Shown here: positions 35,824 through 44,980 of the stretch, piece by piece
Position numbering within the stretch: the first letter of the stretch is position 1
How the letters are laid out: each line of letters opens with the position of its first letter
Origin: Phycisphaeraceae bacterium
GTDB lineage: Bacteria; Planctomycetota; Phycisphaerae; Phycisphaerales; UBA1924
Reading direction: 5' to 3'
Assembly (NCBI GenBank): GCA_020639235.1
Contig: JACKHC010000001.1
Span: forward strand, 1,364,001 to 1,428,000
Length of the DNA: 64,000 bases
Translations under genes and position numbers: made by a program
Notes under the pieces: generated by a model
The model's database searches: none
The model's input: the letters and a program-made list of their open reading frames with translations, nothing else
What the model was told of the DNA's origin: nothing

Positions 35824-36329
35824 TCACCCTCGACGACCGCGTGCCGATCTTCAACCACGCCCAGTGGGCCGAGACGTTCAAGCTGCCGGAGCCCGCGGGC
35901 GCGGCGTCGCGCCTCAACATCCTCCGCTACGAGCTGCTCGCACGCGAGGGAGGTGTGTTCGTCGATCCGGACCGCCTGCCGCTTCGCCCGATGGATGAAC
36001 TGGTCAGCGCCGTCTGGGCGTTTTGCTCGACCACCCAGCAGCACGGCCGCCCGCACATGCTCTCGCCCGCGGTGCTGGGCGCCGTCCCCTGCCATCCCGC
36101 CCTTTGGCACTGCGTCCGCGACCTCGCCCACTCCATCGCGACGTTCCGGGGTGTCTGGGATCAGACGGTGCCGGGGTTCCTCAGCCGCGTGATCCGCGAT
36201 CACGGCCACTTCCGCGATGTCGTGCCGTTCCACTGGGCCCTCTTCGAGCCGTCCGAAGCCGACGCCCGCGAGCACGGCGGCGCGTACCTCTTCAATGCGA
36301 GCCTTCAGCCTGTGGAGGCCGTCGCCTGA
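35670..36329 (+). CDS. Glycosyltransferase with DXD motif (capsular polysaccharide/Gly_transf_sug type)
   Basis: 219 residues from ATG 35670, though similarity starts only at VIPKIVCTAHLG. The layout is that of mannosyltransferase OCH1-like / TcdA-TcdB DXD enzymes: IPKIV at the start, RLNILRYELLAREGGVFVDP then DRL, giving the DxD (DPD) metal site for the nucleotide sugar, and a C-terminal YLFNASLQ. The frame ends with TGA at 36327 and continues in the same frame into a second, similar enzyme. No polysaccharide gene cluster is nearby. In phages and islands such enzymes may modify surface glycans or DNA; the donor and acceptor are unknown. Confidence 0.75.
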   Translation: MAGRVEHPAGGTEVIPKIVCTAHLGESPVPDTFRRWQADWQRHHPEWDISVITLDDRVPIFNHAQWAETFKLPEPAGAASRLNILRYELLAREGGVFVDPDRLPLRPMDELVSAVWAFCSTTQQHGRPHMLSPAVLGAVPCHPALWHCVRDLAHSIATFRGVWDQTVPGFLSRVIRDHGHFRDVVPFHWALFEPSEADAREHGGAYLFNASLQPVEAVA

Positions 36330-36356
36330 TGGTCGACGCCTCCCCCAATCCCGAAT

Positions 36357-37025
36357 GTGCTCCACCAGAGCTGGCTCGGCCGCGGCGAGATGCCCGTCCA
36401 GCAGCGCCGGTGGCGACGCCGGTTCGCCGAGCTGAACCCGGGGTGGACGCTGCATGTCTGGACAGACGACCACCTTCCGTTCCCGATTCTGAACCGCCGG
36501 GCGTGGGACGCGTGTCTCGCCATCGGCGGCGTCCCAGGCTGCGTCATGCGCAGCGACATCCTTCGACTCGAGCTCATGGCCCGCGTGGGTGGTGTCTACC
36601 TCGACACCGACATCAAGCCTGTCCGCCCGTTGGACGCCTGCTGCCCGCCCAGCGTCCCGGCATGGGTTGCATGCGAGCAGGGAGACATCGTCTCGAACGC
36701 CGCGATGGGGTTCGTTCCCAACCACCCGGCTACTTGGCGGGCGGTCAACGCCGTCGAGGAATCCTTCTTCGAGCGGCGATACGTCGGAGATCAAGCGGGG
36801 CCGGGACTCGTCGCACGGATCCTGCTCGAGCACGACGATGTGGTCTGCTGGCCGCCGGCGTGCTTCCACCCGACCGTTGCCGAGGTGGTTACGAATCCCC
36901 ATCGGAGCCGGCTCTTGATGCAGGCGCATCTGTTTGCCGGGACGTGGGTTGAAGGGCGGCGAGCGGACCACCAGCCGCTTTGGGAGGCCAACGCTGCCAT
37001 CGATGGGCGGCAGTGGTGCCCGTAA
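36357..37025 (+). CDS. Second glycosyltransferase with DXD motif
   Basis: 222 residues from GTG 36357. It is in the same reading frame as the previous gene, separated only by the TGA at 36327-36329. The stretch between the stop and GTG reads PPIPNV, which is the conserved family start (IPKIIHQ-type), followed by LHQSWLG, so GTG 36357 cuts into the domain; no ATG, GTG or TTG is available earlier. RSDILRLELMARVGGVYLDT with DIKPVRP holds the DxD (DTD) site. The C-terminus HLFAGTWVEGRR fits the family. Either the two were one two-domain protein split by a nonsense change, or the second starts at an unusual codon. Confidence 0.75.
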   Translation: MLHQSWLGRGEMPVQQRRWRRRFAELNPGWTLHVWTDDHLPFPILNRRAWDACLAIGGVPGCVMRSDILRLELMARVGGVYLDTDIKPVRPLDACCPPSVPAWVACEQGDIVSNAAMGFVPNHPATWRAVNAVEESFFERRYVGDQAGPGLVARILLEHDDVVCWPPACFHPTVAEVVTNPHRSRLLMQAHLFAGTWVEGRRADHQPLWEANAAIDGRQWCP

Positions 37026-37207
37026 GGTGACCGCAAGCGGCTCTTCGTTCGTCCAACAGACCCAGCGGATATACTGAGCCTACGGAACAGTCTCCGTGCG
37101 AGGCCCGGGGCCTCGAGTTCGTCTATCCGTCATTTTGCTTCCGTTCTTCGTCGCATGAGGACACACACCCGGACCGTCGATGGAGCACTCCAGCCCAGGG
37201 ACGAGGC

Positions 37208-39289
37208 ATGGTCAAAGCTCCAGAAACTCCATCGAAGTCTCGATCACGCGGTACGACCCGAACGCTCTTGGAGCATGGGCACCTGCCCATTGCTGCTATA
37301 GCGCGACTAGCCGCCCGGGAGGGGCGGCGTCCGCGACCGATCTATGGCGTGCACAAGTGGTTTGCGCGCCGACTTGGAGTCGTGTTTCGCTCGTTGTTGG
37401 TTTCGGCACATCTAGGTCCTGAGGCAGATTTCTGGAATGGCTACTACGGCGAGTGCGAGCTTGAAGGCAAGCTCGTCTTGGATCCCTTTGTAGGTGGTGG
37501 CACTTCCGTGGTCGAGGCTCGGAGGCTTGGAGCAAGCTGTATTGGCGTAGATGTAGATCCGGTGGCGTGTGCAGTCACATCGCTTGAACTGGACGCCTGG
37601 GACATGCCGGCTCTCGATGACGCCCTTGAGCAGCTGCAGCAGTCCGTTGGATCTAAGTTACGCAAGTACCACGTCCACACACTTCCATCAGGAGAATCGC
37701 TTGAGGTCCTGCATCATTTCTGGGTGCAGACCCTCAACTGCCCACAGTGCCGCTCAGTCATTCATGCTCATCCGCACTTTGTTCTTGCTGAAGACGAAAA
37801 GACGTGCTGGTATATTTGCGAACAATGTGGAGACATTGATCGCCGGCGTTCCGGCATCTCCTGTGCCACATGCAAACTGTGTAGTCATCGGACACACATC
37901 CGAACTGGCCCCGCTGCGCGTGGCTCGCTGTGTTGCCCACACTGCCACCACAGGGAGGCACTAATTGAGATTTCCAGACGCGAGCAAAGACCACCACAGT
38001 GGCATTTGTTTGCACAAGAAGTGTTCGCGCCGCAGACACATCGTCGCCCTGTAAAGATTGCGGACAGACATCTCGTCCCTGTAGGCGATGATCAGCGAAG
38101 GCTATATCGTGCTTCGAGTTCCGCGTTGCGTCGGCACATGCACAACGGATCAATCAACCTGCCACACGCGACCATCAGCGCAGTCCAGCGGTCCGATGAC
38201 AGAATCACGGCTTACGGGTATCGCTCATGGCTTGACCTGTTCAACGACCGCCAAAGGCTTCATCTCGGATTACTAAAAGACGCGATTTCAGGTTTTCCTG
38301 ATCCGCTACGGCGATCACTGGCAGTCGCGTACAGCAATCACCTCACAACAAATTGCATGATGGCGTCGTACGCAGCGGGCTGGCGACGTCTCACCCCTCT
38401 ATTTAGTGTGCGCGCGTTCCGACATATCCAGCGTCCAGTTGAAATCAATCCTTGGGCAGATGGCACCGGAAGAGGGTCGTTCCCAAACTGTGTGCGAAAA
38501 TTGATCCGGGCGCACGAGTCGGCCCTTTCACCAAAGGAGCCTTGCGTTCGGGGGGGCTTTCGCGAGGCCAGGGTCCCGCCTAAGTACGGCTCAACCCAAG
38601 TACTAAACCGCAGTTCATGCGATCTTTCGGTGGTGTCGAGCGAGTCGGTCGACATCGTGTTGACCGATCCTCCTTACTTCGACAACATCAATTATTCTGA
38701 GCTGTCAGAATTTTTCGCTCCCTGGATGAAGGCGCTCTCGCTCATTTCTGGAAAAGGAACGCGCGCAATTCTGGCGCAGAGCATTGTCGCTGGCAAACCC
38801 GGGAGCAAAGCCGCAGAGGATTTTGCTGGAAGCCTTGGTAGTGTGTTCGCGGAAATGCGGCGGGTCCTTAAGCCAGACGGGCTCGTAGTGTTTACGTTCC
38901 GGCATACCCATAGCGAAGCATGGAATTGTCTAGGAACCGCGATCCAGCTTGGAGGCTTGGCGGTGACCCGCGTGTTTCCCATGCCAGGCGAGGCGGGCAC
39001 CGGCCTTCATGTCGCAGAGGGAACGGGTTTGTGGGACGCTGTATTTGTTCTACGCCAGGCAGACCCCATGAAGGGTAACGCCCCCCTAATGGTGCCCGCA
39101 AATGGGCACCTTCAGGCAGGAAGCGAAGCGCAGCGGTGGCTGGAGCAACTACGCAGAGCAGCCATTCCATTCACATCGACAGACGCTAAAGCCCTCAAGT
39201 CTGCACTGTTGGTGAAGGCTGCATTGACGCCAGTGCGACGACCCGCCGTTCGACGCGTAGAGCTGGCTCATGCGCTCGCGAATATCTAG
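37208..39289 (+). CDS. DNA methyltransferase, DUF1156-like N6/N4 class, with Cys-rich insert
   Basis: 693 residues. The N-terminus (LPIAAIARLAAREGRR, then GVHKWFARRLGVVFRSLL) matches the opening of DUF1156-type adenine methylases. SAM-binding motif I is DPFVGGGTSVVEARRLG (Asp92), and catalytic motif IV is TDPPYFDNINYSEL (DPPY, ~487). The order I then IV places it with the gamma/zeta-type amino-methyltransferases, with a ~390-residue insertion between the two. That insert carries repeated Cys pairs (CPQC at 178, CEQC, CATC, CPHC near 245), likely zinc ribbons that read DNA or bind partners. Base composition is clearly lower in GC than the left half of the window. The next gene starts 9 bases after the stop, with AGGAG overlapping it, so both are coupled. 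Confidence 0.8.
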   Translation: MVKAPETPSKSRSRGTTRTLLEHGHLPIAAIARLAAREGRRPRPIYGVHKWFARRLGVVFRSLLVSAHLGPEADFWNGYYGECELEGKLVLDPFVGGGTSVVEARRLGASCIGVDVDPVACAVTSLELDAWDMPALDDALEQLQQSVGSKLRKYHVHTLPSGESLEVLHHFWVQTLNCPQCRSVIHAHPHFVLAEDEKTCWYICEQCGDIDRRRSGISCATCKLCSHRTHIRTGPAARGSLCCPHCHHREALIEISRREQRPPQWHLFAQEVFAPQTHRRPVKIADRHLVPVGDDQRRLYRASSSALRRHMHNGSINLPHATISAVQRSDDRITAYGYRSWLDLFNDRQRLHLGLLKDAISGFPDPLRRSLAVAYSNHLTTNCMMASYAAGWRRLTPLFSVRAFRHIQRPVEINPWADGTGRGSFPNCVRKLIRAHESALSPKEPCVRGGFREARVPPKYGSTQVLNRSSCDLSVVSSESVDIVLTDPPYFDNINYSELSEFFAPWMKALSLISGKGTRAILAQSIVAGKPGSKAAEDFAGSLGSVFAEMRRVLKPDGLVVFTFRHTHSEAWNCLGTAIQLGGLAVTRVFPMPGEAGTGLHVAEGTGLWDAVFVLRQADPMKGNAPLMVPANGHLQAGSEAQRWLEQLRRAAIPFTSTDAKALKSALLVKAALTPVRRPAVRRVELAHALANI

Positions 39290-39298
39290 GAGAATCCG

Positions 39299-42200
39299 GT
39301 GCCGCTACTCGAGAAACAGACTATCTCAAATTTTCTCCGCAGCGACTGCCTTCGCCGCCTGCGTCTTGATTTGAGCCCGGACACGGCTGCGTACAGAGCG
39401 GAACGCGCTGCTGCGACTATGCCACCACGTCAGGTGCGACCTGGCCTGCAGGCACTCGCGGCCGCTGGCCAAGACTGGGAGAACCAGAAGCTGAACGATC
39501 TTTCGGATGCGTTCGGGCGAGCAGCAATCGTGGGCAATGTTCAGCTAAACAGTCAGGGCCGGTTGAGTTTTGGGCAAGCACCTCTCCTCTCGCTCATCCC
39601 ACAGGCACAAGCCGGTACCTTTGTAGTCCAAGCTCAGTTTGCCGTCGGCAACACGTTTCGCAGAGCGTTCGGAGTCGAACACCTAACCACTCAGTTTGGA
39701 CTCCAATACAGCGAACTTCGACCCGATATCATCCAGGTATGTACTCCTGGCTCGTTTACACGGGCGATCGAGCCTAGCGGCAATGCGGTGGAAGTCACTC
39801 AGGGCGACATCCGCCGACCCCTTCGAGTGATCGATATCAAGCTCACGTCTGAAGCGTCCGTACCATACTTTGTTGAAGCGGCGTACTACAACGTCGCATT
39901 GGCGGGCTGGCTTGTCGATAACGGCCTCGACAACAGTTTCTACGTCGCATGCTCGACGGCGGTGTGGCCGGGTTCTCACGATGCTGCGGCGATTACGCAG
40001 CTAATCAGCGAGCACCGACAACGTGGTTCCGCACCGACCCGGGCCGAGCTCGATGACGCACTCGGCAAGGACCTCGAGATCGGCGAGTATCGTGTCTTTG
40101 CCCCAAGGCTGCGCCGATTCTTCGCCGATGACCTTCCACGAGCTCTTGGCCAGCCGTGGACCGCTCTTCCGTGGCACGTTGACAATCGTTGCATCGGGTG
40201 CGAGTACCTGGGCTTTCCTTGGCCCGGCACGACGCCTGATCCAAACCATTGTTGGACGCACGCAAGCCAACAAGACCACCTGAGCCGTGTTGCTTTTGTT
40301 TCTCGCGGTGCCCGCAACGCGCTAGAAGAGAACCAGATTGGAAGCGTTGCGGCGCTCGCAGCGACCCAACCGACCGCGCCAGCGTTTGATTCTCATCATT
40401 CTCTGCGCGCCACCAGGACAGTCATTGCGGGTCGCGCGAGTGCCCTCGCTACTGGCACCTCGGTGGTGCCGCCCCAATCGGGCACGTCAGCTGTGATGCC
40501 CGCTTGGGCAGACCTTCGCATCTATTTGACGGCCGACTTTGATATCGGCAGTGGCATCTCAGTCGCGTTCGGCATTTCGTCCGTGTGGGCGTGCAATACG
40601 CAATCCGTTGCTGCGGGTCAGCACTTTGCACGAAATGCACCTCAGGTTTTTCCAGTCGATCAGAGATCGCTTCAAGTCGAGGCGAGGGAGTTGACCAATC
40701 TCCTCAACGCCATCGATGCGGCAATGCAGGACGCTCAGCGTAGGTTTCCGGCCGCAACCGTTCAGGTCTACATCTGGGACACGGTGACCTATGAGCACTT
40801 CGTTCGCGTGATCGGTCGGCATCTTGCCACGTTTATCCAGAATCGCCAGCTTCGGCGCCTGGCTTGGCTGTTCCCGCCTGAGGCTGTCGTACCGAACCCC
40901 GATCTGTCTGATCGGATGAGTCCCGTCACCATCGTACGGGATGTCATCAAATCAGTGGTCGCGACTCCCGTACCGCACTACTACAGCTTGTTGAATGTGG
41001 CACGCGCCTACCACTCGGTCCGAACTCAAGCTCCGTTCAACCTCTTTGCAGTTCCAAGCTTATTTGAGGATCCGCTCTCCGACCAGGTGCCGTCTGAGCG
41101 AGCACATGAAATCTGGTCGAGGTCAAGCGGATCGAGGCCCTGGGCGCAGCAGTTGCAGCAACTGGATCGCACGATCAAGGTTCGACTTTCGGCAATCGAG
41201 AGCGTGGTCAGCCGTATCGGTGAAGATTTGCAGGGTCAACTGAATCGAACCGCACCGAGGATCACCGACCTGTCGCCGCCATCACTGCCAGCCCGAATGG
41301 CCGACGATGCCAGGCTATGGTTCATCTTTTCGCAGTTGAATACGGCACTTCAACGGCTTGAGAATCAGCGAGCCCATGCCATGCCGCCGCATGAACGGGA
41401 AGCGAGATTCAAGAGTGCTCATCTCACCAGGAGGCTGGTCGGCGCTGACGAGCAGCAGACGCTCACTCGCGCGGGGCTCAATCCTCAAGGGAACCGATGG
41501 GTCTACGAGCTGTCGCCACGTTCAACCGAGGTGTCCGCCAAGGCGGGGGATTTCACCTTTGCGCTCAGCCCGTTTGCACGCCCTGGGTTTCTGTCTGAGC
41601 CGATCCAACGCGTCGCTGGCAATGTCGCCTTACCACTGGGCCAGAACCAGAACGCGTGGACGCGCATGGATCGTGTGACCCAGGTTACGGTCGTCGCGAT
41701 CGATCGGGACGCTCCACGTATCGTCGTGGATCTCCCGCAAGACTGGTTGCCAAGCATTCAGGCGCTTGAGCAGGCTGGCGTCGTGGACTTTGCCAGGGAT
41801 GTCATGCTCGACCCGGTGCACAGGGATTTCTTCCTGTCTCGGCTTGAGGCAACTTTGAATGCCATAGGGAATCCACCCCTTGCGATAAACAATGCTGTTC
41901 CAGGCGTGACTGCTGCGACCGGACAGGTACGTCGCCCGAGCCGCGGGACATCATCTCCCGCCGCCGAAGTTCTGTGGGACGGTGCCTCGCTGTACGCATC
42001 GCCCGTCGCGAGAAACACAGGACCAGTGCGGCAACTTCTCGCGCAGAACGGCCTGGACCTCAACCCGAGCCAGTGGCGAGCCTGGGAGACATCGCTTGGG
42101 TATCGCCTCCGGTTGATCTGGGGGCCTCCGGGTACAGGAAAAAGTCGTACGCTGCGAGCCATCACGCTCGGAGCAATGTTGGAAGCACAGCAGTCAGGCC

Positions 42201-43561
42201 GTAGCCTTCGTGTTCTCATTTCAGGTCCAACCTACGAAGCTATCGACAATGTCGTGCTGGACGTCGCAAGCGCGGCGATGGGCACGGGGCCGCTTGCGAT
42301 CACTGGCGTGACTGTGGCCCGGCTCCGATCCTCCACAAGGGTGCCGGACCCTCGCGTACCTGCAGCAATCGACATTGAGACGCGGACGACCTCAGCAGCG
42401 TACGGGGCGTTGCGTCAGCGTCTGCAGCAACAAACGGGGATCACCCTAGTCGGAGCAACCGCCCAGCAGACGCACAGGCTCCTCAACGACGCAGGTGGCG
42501 CTGTCACGCCGCTGTTTGATTTGATTCTGATTGATGAGGCGTCGCAGATGGACGTAGCGAACTCATCTTTGCCGCTCGCTGGCTTGGCTCCGAACGGTGC
42601 AGTGGTCGTCGCGGGAGACCCTAAGCAACTGCCGCCCATCCACCAAGCAGAGCCGCCGCTCGACCTCGACTACATGGTCGGACCTGTCTTTACCTACCTC
42701 GAGCGTCGGTTTGGGCTGGCACCGGAGGTGCTCGAGGTCAACTACCGCTCGTGTCACGAGATTGTGTCGCTCGCCCACTTGGCCGACTATCCGGCGACCC
42801 TCCAACCACATTCGCCCGACCTTCAACTGCACTACGTCTCTCCCATCAGCGCTGGGGCTACCCCACCCGCGAACTGGCCCGCTAATTTGTCGTGGAGCCC
42901 GGAGTGGGCTGAGCTTCTGGACGCTGCCAGACGAGCGTCGTGCTTTGTATATCCGGAAGGTCGAAGTAGTCAATGGAACGAGTTTGAGGCACAGACGATT
43001 GCCGCCATGTGCTGGTTGCTCGCAAATAGCCTTGGCGGTCAACTGGCCAACGAACGTTCGGCCGCTGGCGTCGTGCAGCCAGTCTCGAACACGCTGCACA
43101 CGCCGGACGGTTTCTGGACGAAAGGCGTTGGAATCGTCACGCCACACCGGGCGCAGCAGGCTCTTGTCGTTGGAAGGCTGCAGGCGGTCTTCCCACAGGC
43201 TCAGCATAGTGCCATTAGAGCCGCGGTTGACACCGTCGAGAGATTCCAGGGTCAGCAAAGAGATGTGATGATCGCCTCATTTGCACTGGGCGATCCTGAC
43301 GCTATCAGCGACGAGGACAAGTTTCTCTTGAGCATGAACCGATTCAATGTCATGACGTCGCGAGCCCGAGCCAAACTGGTTGTCCTTGTATCCCAGGAGG
43401 TCGTTGATCATCTATCGTCAGATGCAGATGTATTGCGAGGCTCCGCTCTACTCAAAGAATTCGCAGAGCTTTTCTGCGCTGCGCGGCGTCCTGCACAGCT
43501 TAGCTATCTGCGCAATGGCATCGAGGTGACTGTGGACGGCAGCCATCGCTGGCACCCGTAG
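39299..43561 (+). CDS. RecB-like nuclease fused to SF1 (Dna2/UPF1-type) helicase
   Basis: 1420 residues from GTG 39299, with TAGGAG at the stop of the methyltransferase as its ribosome site. Residues ~1-350 fit the TM0106-type RecB/Cas4-like nuclease: LRPDIIQVC (Asp143), RVIDIKLTSEA (Asp179, Lys181), and AYYNVALAGW with a Tyr after it, i.e. a PD-(D/E)XK site, plus Cys residues near 301-320 (CIGCEYLG, HCWTH) that could hold an iron-sulfur or zinc site. The C-terminal ~500 residues are a superfamily 1 helicase: Walker A GPPGTGKSRTLRAI (Gly942), Walker B LILIDEASQMD (Asp1079), GDPKQLPPI, VEVNYRSCHEI, VTPHRAQQALV, DTVERFQGQQRDVMI (motif V/VI, ~1312) and MTSRARAKLV. It should unwind and cut DNA. 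Partner of the methyltransferase just upstream. Confidence 0.85.
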   Translation: MPLLEKQTISNFLRSDCLRRLRLDLSPDTAAYRAERAAATMPPRQVRPGLQALAAAGQDWENQKLNDLSDAFGRAAIVGNVQLNSQGRLSFGQAPLLSLIPQAQAGTFVVQAQFAVGNTFRRAFGVEHLTTQFGLQYSELRPDIIQVCTPGSFTRAIEPSGNAVEVTQGDIRRPLRVIDIKLTSEASVPYFVEAAYYNVALAGWLVDNGLDNSFYVACSTAVWPGSHDAAAITQLISEHRQRGSAPTRAELDDALGKDLEIGEYRVFAPRLRRFFADDLPRALGQPWTALPWHVDNRCIGCEYLGFPWPGTTPDPNHCWTHASQQDHLSRVAFVSRGARNALEENQIGSVAALAATQPTAPAFDSHHSLRATRTVIAGRASALATGTSVVPPQSGTSAVMPAWADLRIYLTADFDIGSGISVAFGISSVWACNTQSVAAGQHFARNAPQVFPVDQRSLQVEARELTNLLNAIDAAMQDAQRRFPAATVQVYIWDTVTYEHFVRVIGRHLATFIQNRQLRRLAWLFPPEAVVPNPDLSDRMSPVTIVRDVIKSVVATPVPHYYSLLNVARAYHSVRTQAPFNLFAVPSLFEDPLSDQVPSERAHEIWSRSSGSRPWAQQLQQLDRTIKVRLSAIESVVSRIGEDLQGQLNRTAPRITDLSPPSLPARMADDARLWFIFSQLNTALQRLENQRAHAMPPHEREARFKSAHLTRRLVGADEQQTLTRAGLNPQGNRWVYELSPRSTEVSAKAGDFTFALSPFARPGFLSEPIQRVAGNVALPLGQNQNAWTRMDRVTQVTVVAIDRDAPRIVVDLPQDWLPSIQALEQAGVVDFARDVMLDPVHRDFFLSRLEATLNAIGNPPLAINNAVPGVTAATGQVRRPSRGTSSPAAEVLWDGASLYASPVARNTGPVRQLLAQNGLDLNPSQWRAWETSLGYRLRLIWGPPGTGKSRTLRAITLGAMLEAQQSGRSLRVLISGPTYEAIDNVVLDVASAAMGTGPLAITGVTVARLRSSTRVPDPRVPAAIDIETRTTSAAYGALRQRLQQQTGITLVGATAQQTHRLLNDAGGAVTPLFDLILIDEASQMDVANSSLPLAGLAPNGAVVVAGDPKQLPPIHQAEPPLDLDYMVGPVFTYLERRFGLAPEVLEVNYRSCHEIVSLAHLADYPATLQPHSPDLQLHYVSPISAGATPPANWPANLSWSPEWAELLDAARRASCFVYPEGRSSQWNEFEAQTIAAMCWLLANSLGGQLANERSAAGVVQPVSNTLHTPDGFWTKGVGIVTPHRAQQALVVGRLQAVFPQAQHSAIRAAVDTVERFQGQQRDVMIASFALGDPDAISDEDKFLLSMNRFNVMTSRARAKLVVLVSQEVVDHLSSDADVLRGSALLKEFAELFCAARRPAQLSYLRNGIEVTVDGSHRWHP

Positions 43562-43659
43562 ATCGGGTGCGTTCAGGCATCCGCTTTCGAGGCAACGCGA
43601 TTAGTGCCGTGTGCATGCTTGAGTGTCATTGCTGCCGTGCGGATAGGTAAGTCGAAAGC

Positions 43660-44925
43660 TTATGTCTCCAAAAGTAGATTAGCCGTATGAGTCGTTGGAT
43701 CGAGCTTGTCTGCCAACCGGGATGCTCGCCGTACCCACTCAGCGAACTGGCAATTTGTAGTAGTACAGTTGCAGCCATTTGACTCACGGATGCGAGCTTG
43801 TATGAACGATCTGATCCTGAGTGCTTGTTCCCACTTGTCTACTTCTGTCAGCAAAGCCGAGAGCTCTGCTTCTTCCTTTCGGCGCCGCTCAGCTTCGAGA
43901 TAGCGGCGATGAGAGGCCTCGGCTTCTCGGCGGCGCTGCTCCTCTCGCGCCGCCCGACGTTGCAGGTCAGAATCCACCTCTTCAAGAAGGCCTACGACGA
44001 TCTCCCGGACCATTGATTCAACGGTCCGCGCTCTGCCGTCCGTCCACGAGCGGTGCTCGTGCCTTCCGTCGTCGTCACAGATCGACAGACGTAGTAGGCC
44101 ACGTGGGGTGTAGTCCCACTTGTCGATGCTCGCGTAGGTGTACCGCTTCTTCCGAGCGAGCTCTTCGGCTGTGGGCTCGTGCGGGATGCGCTGGGTCAGC
44201 TCCCGGATTCGGATCTGTCGCCGAATGTCGAGCATCTCGAGTACCGGTCGTGTGCGGACCCCATAGTCAGCCTTGTGGGTACCGAGGTGAAATCCGGCCT
44301 GCTTCGCGGCCTTGACCAGTGTGTCGAGGAGCCGTCCCGCACGACTGATTGATCCCGGTCCGACTGACACGCAAATGATCGATCCCTCTGCCCTGTAGTC
44401 AGGCGAGACCAAGCACGAGTCCTGTCGGCGCCCCATCAACGATGGCTTGGCATCGCGGAATGCTGTCAGTGTCGCGGCGACCTCCGGCAGCGGATTGTGC
44501 AGGCGGCTGGAGACTTCCCACTTGATCTCGGCCTGCTCGAGCCGGGCGAACGTGGACGCGATGCGCGCATCCCAGAACGTCAGCGTGCGCTCCGGCGGCG
44601 AATTCAAATCACCTGGCTCCGGTGGTCGACGGGGCCTGCGAGAGGCGGCGCTCTGCGGCGTGAAAGTGATCTGCTGAAGACTCGGATCGATGACGACTGG
44701 GAGCGGCGGCTTCCGGACCGACTTCCCGGCCGCCTTCTTCGCCCAGTATCCAAGCGGCGGCTTGGGGATCTCGTGCCGCTTGCATGCTTTGGCGATCGCC
44801 ACGTCAGAGACGCCTAATTGCTTCGCGAGCTGTACGGCCGAGATCTGCCAAACCTTCTCGTACAGCTCTTCTCGCGTGAGGGTTGTTCGCGTTGCCCGAG
44901 CTGCGATCGTGTTGGTTGGTTCCAT
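43660..44925 (-). CDS. HTH-containing hypothetical protein
   Basis: 421 residues from ATG 44925; GTG 44940 is possible. The N-terminus LTREELYEKVWQISAVQLAK followed by QLGVSDVAIAKACKRHEIP and PPLGYWAK is a widespread helix-turn-helix opening found in uncharacterised proteins of mobile and accessory regions. Residues ~100-270 are mixed, with no motif I can name. Residues ~310-380 are a long charged helix (REEQRRREAEASHRRYLEAE), probably a coiled coil. The C-terminus has Cys-rich ESNGCNCTTTNCQFAEW. It follows the STAS-GHKL gene by about 40 bases on the same strand and converges with the helicase gene. Role unknown; DNA binding is likely from the HTH. Confidence 0.65.
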   Translation of the reverse strand: MEPTNTIAARATRTTLTREELYEKVWQISAVQLAKQLGVSDVAIAKACKRHEIPKPPLGYWAKKAAGKSVRKPPLPVVIDPSLQQITFTPQSAASRRPRRPPEPGDLNSPPERTLTFWDARIASTFARLEQAEIKWEVSSRLHNPLPEVAATLTAFRDAKPSLMGRRQDSCLVSPDYRAEGSIICVSVGPGSISRAGRLLDTLVKAAKQAGFHLGTHKADYGVRTRPVLEMLDIRRQIRIRELTQRIPHEPTAEELARKKRYTYASIDKWDYTPRGLLRLSICDDDGRHEHRSWTDGRARTVESMVREIVVGLLEEVDSDLQRRAAREEQRRREAEASHRRYLEAERRRKEEAELSALLTEVDKWEQALRIRSFIQARIRESNGCNCTTTNCQFAEWVRRASRLADKLDPTTHTANLLLET

Positions 44926-44980
44926 TTCGAATTCTGGCACGGGCCACAGACCAAAGTAACGGCGGACGAAGAACTGTCGC

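Noticed and set aside
37208..43561. Calling the methyltransferase-helicase pair DISARM or BREX
   Set aside because: DISARM needs drmA/drmB/drmC and BREX needs pglZ, brxC and others; none is visible near the pair. The SNF2-like helicase is about 19 kb away and in another operon.
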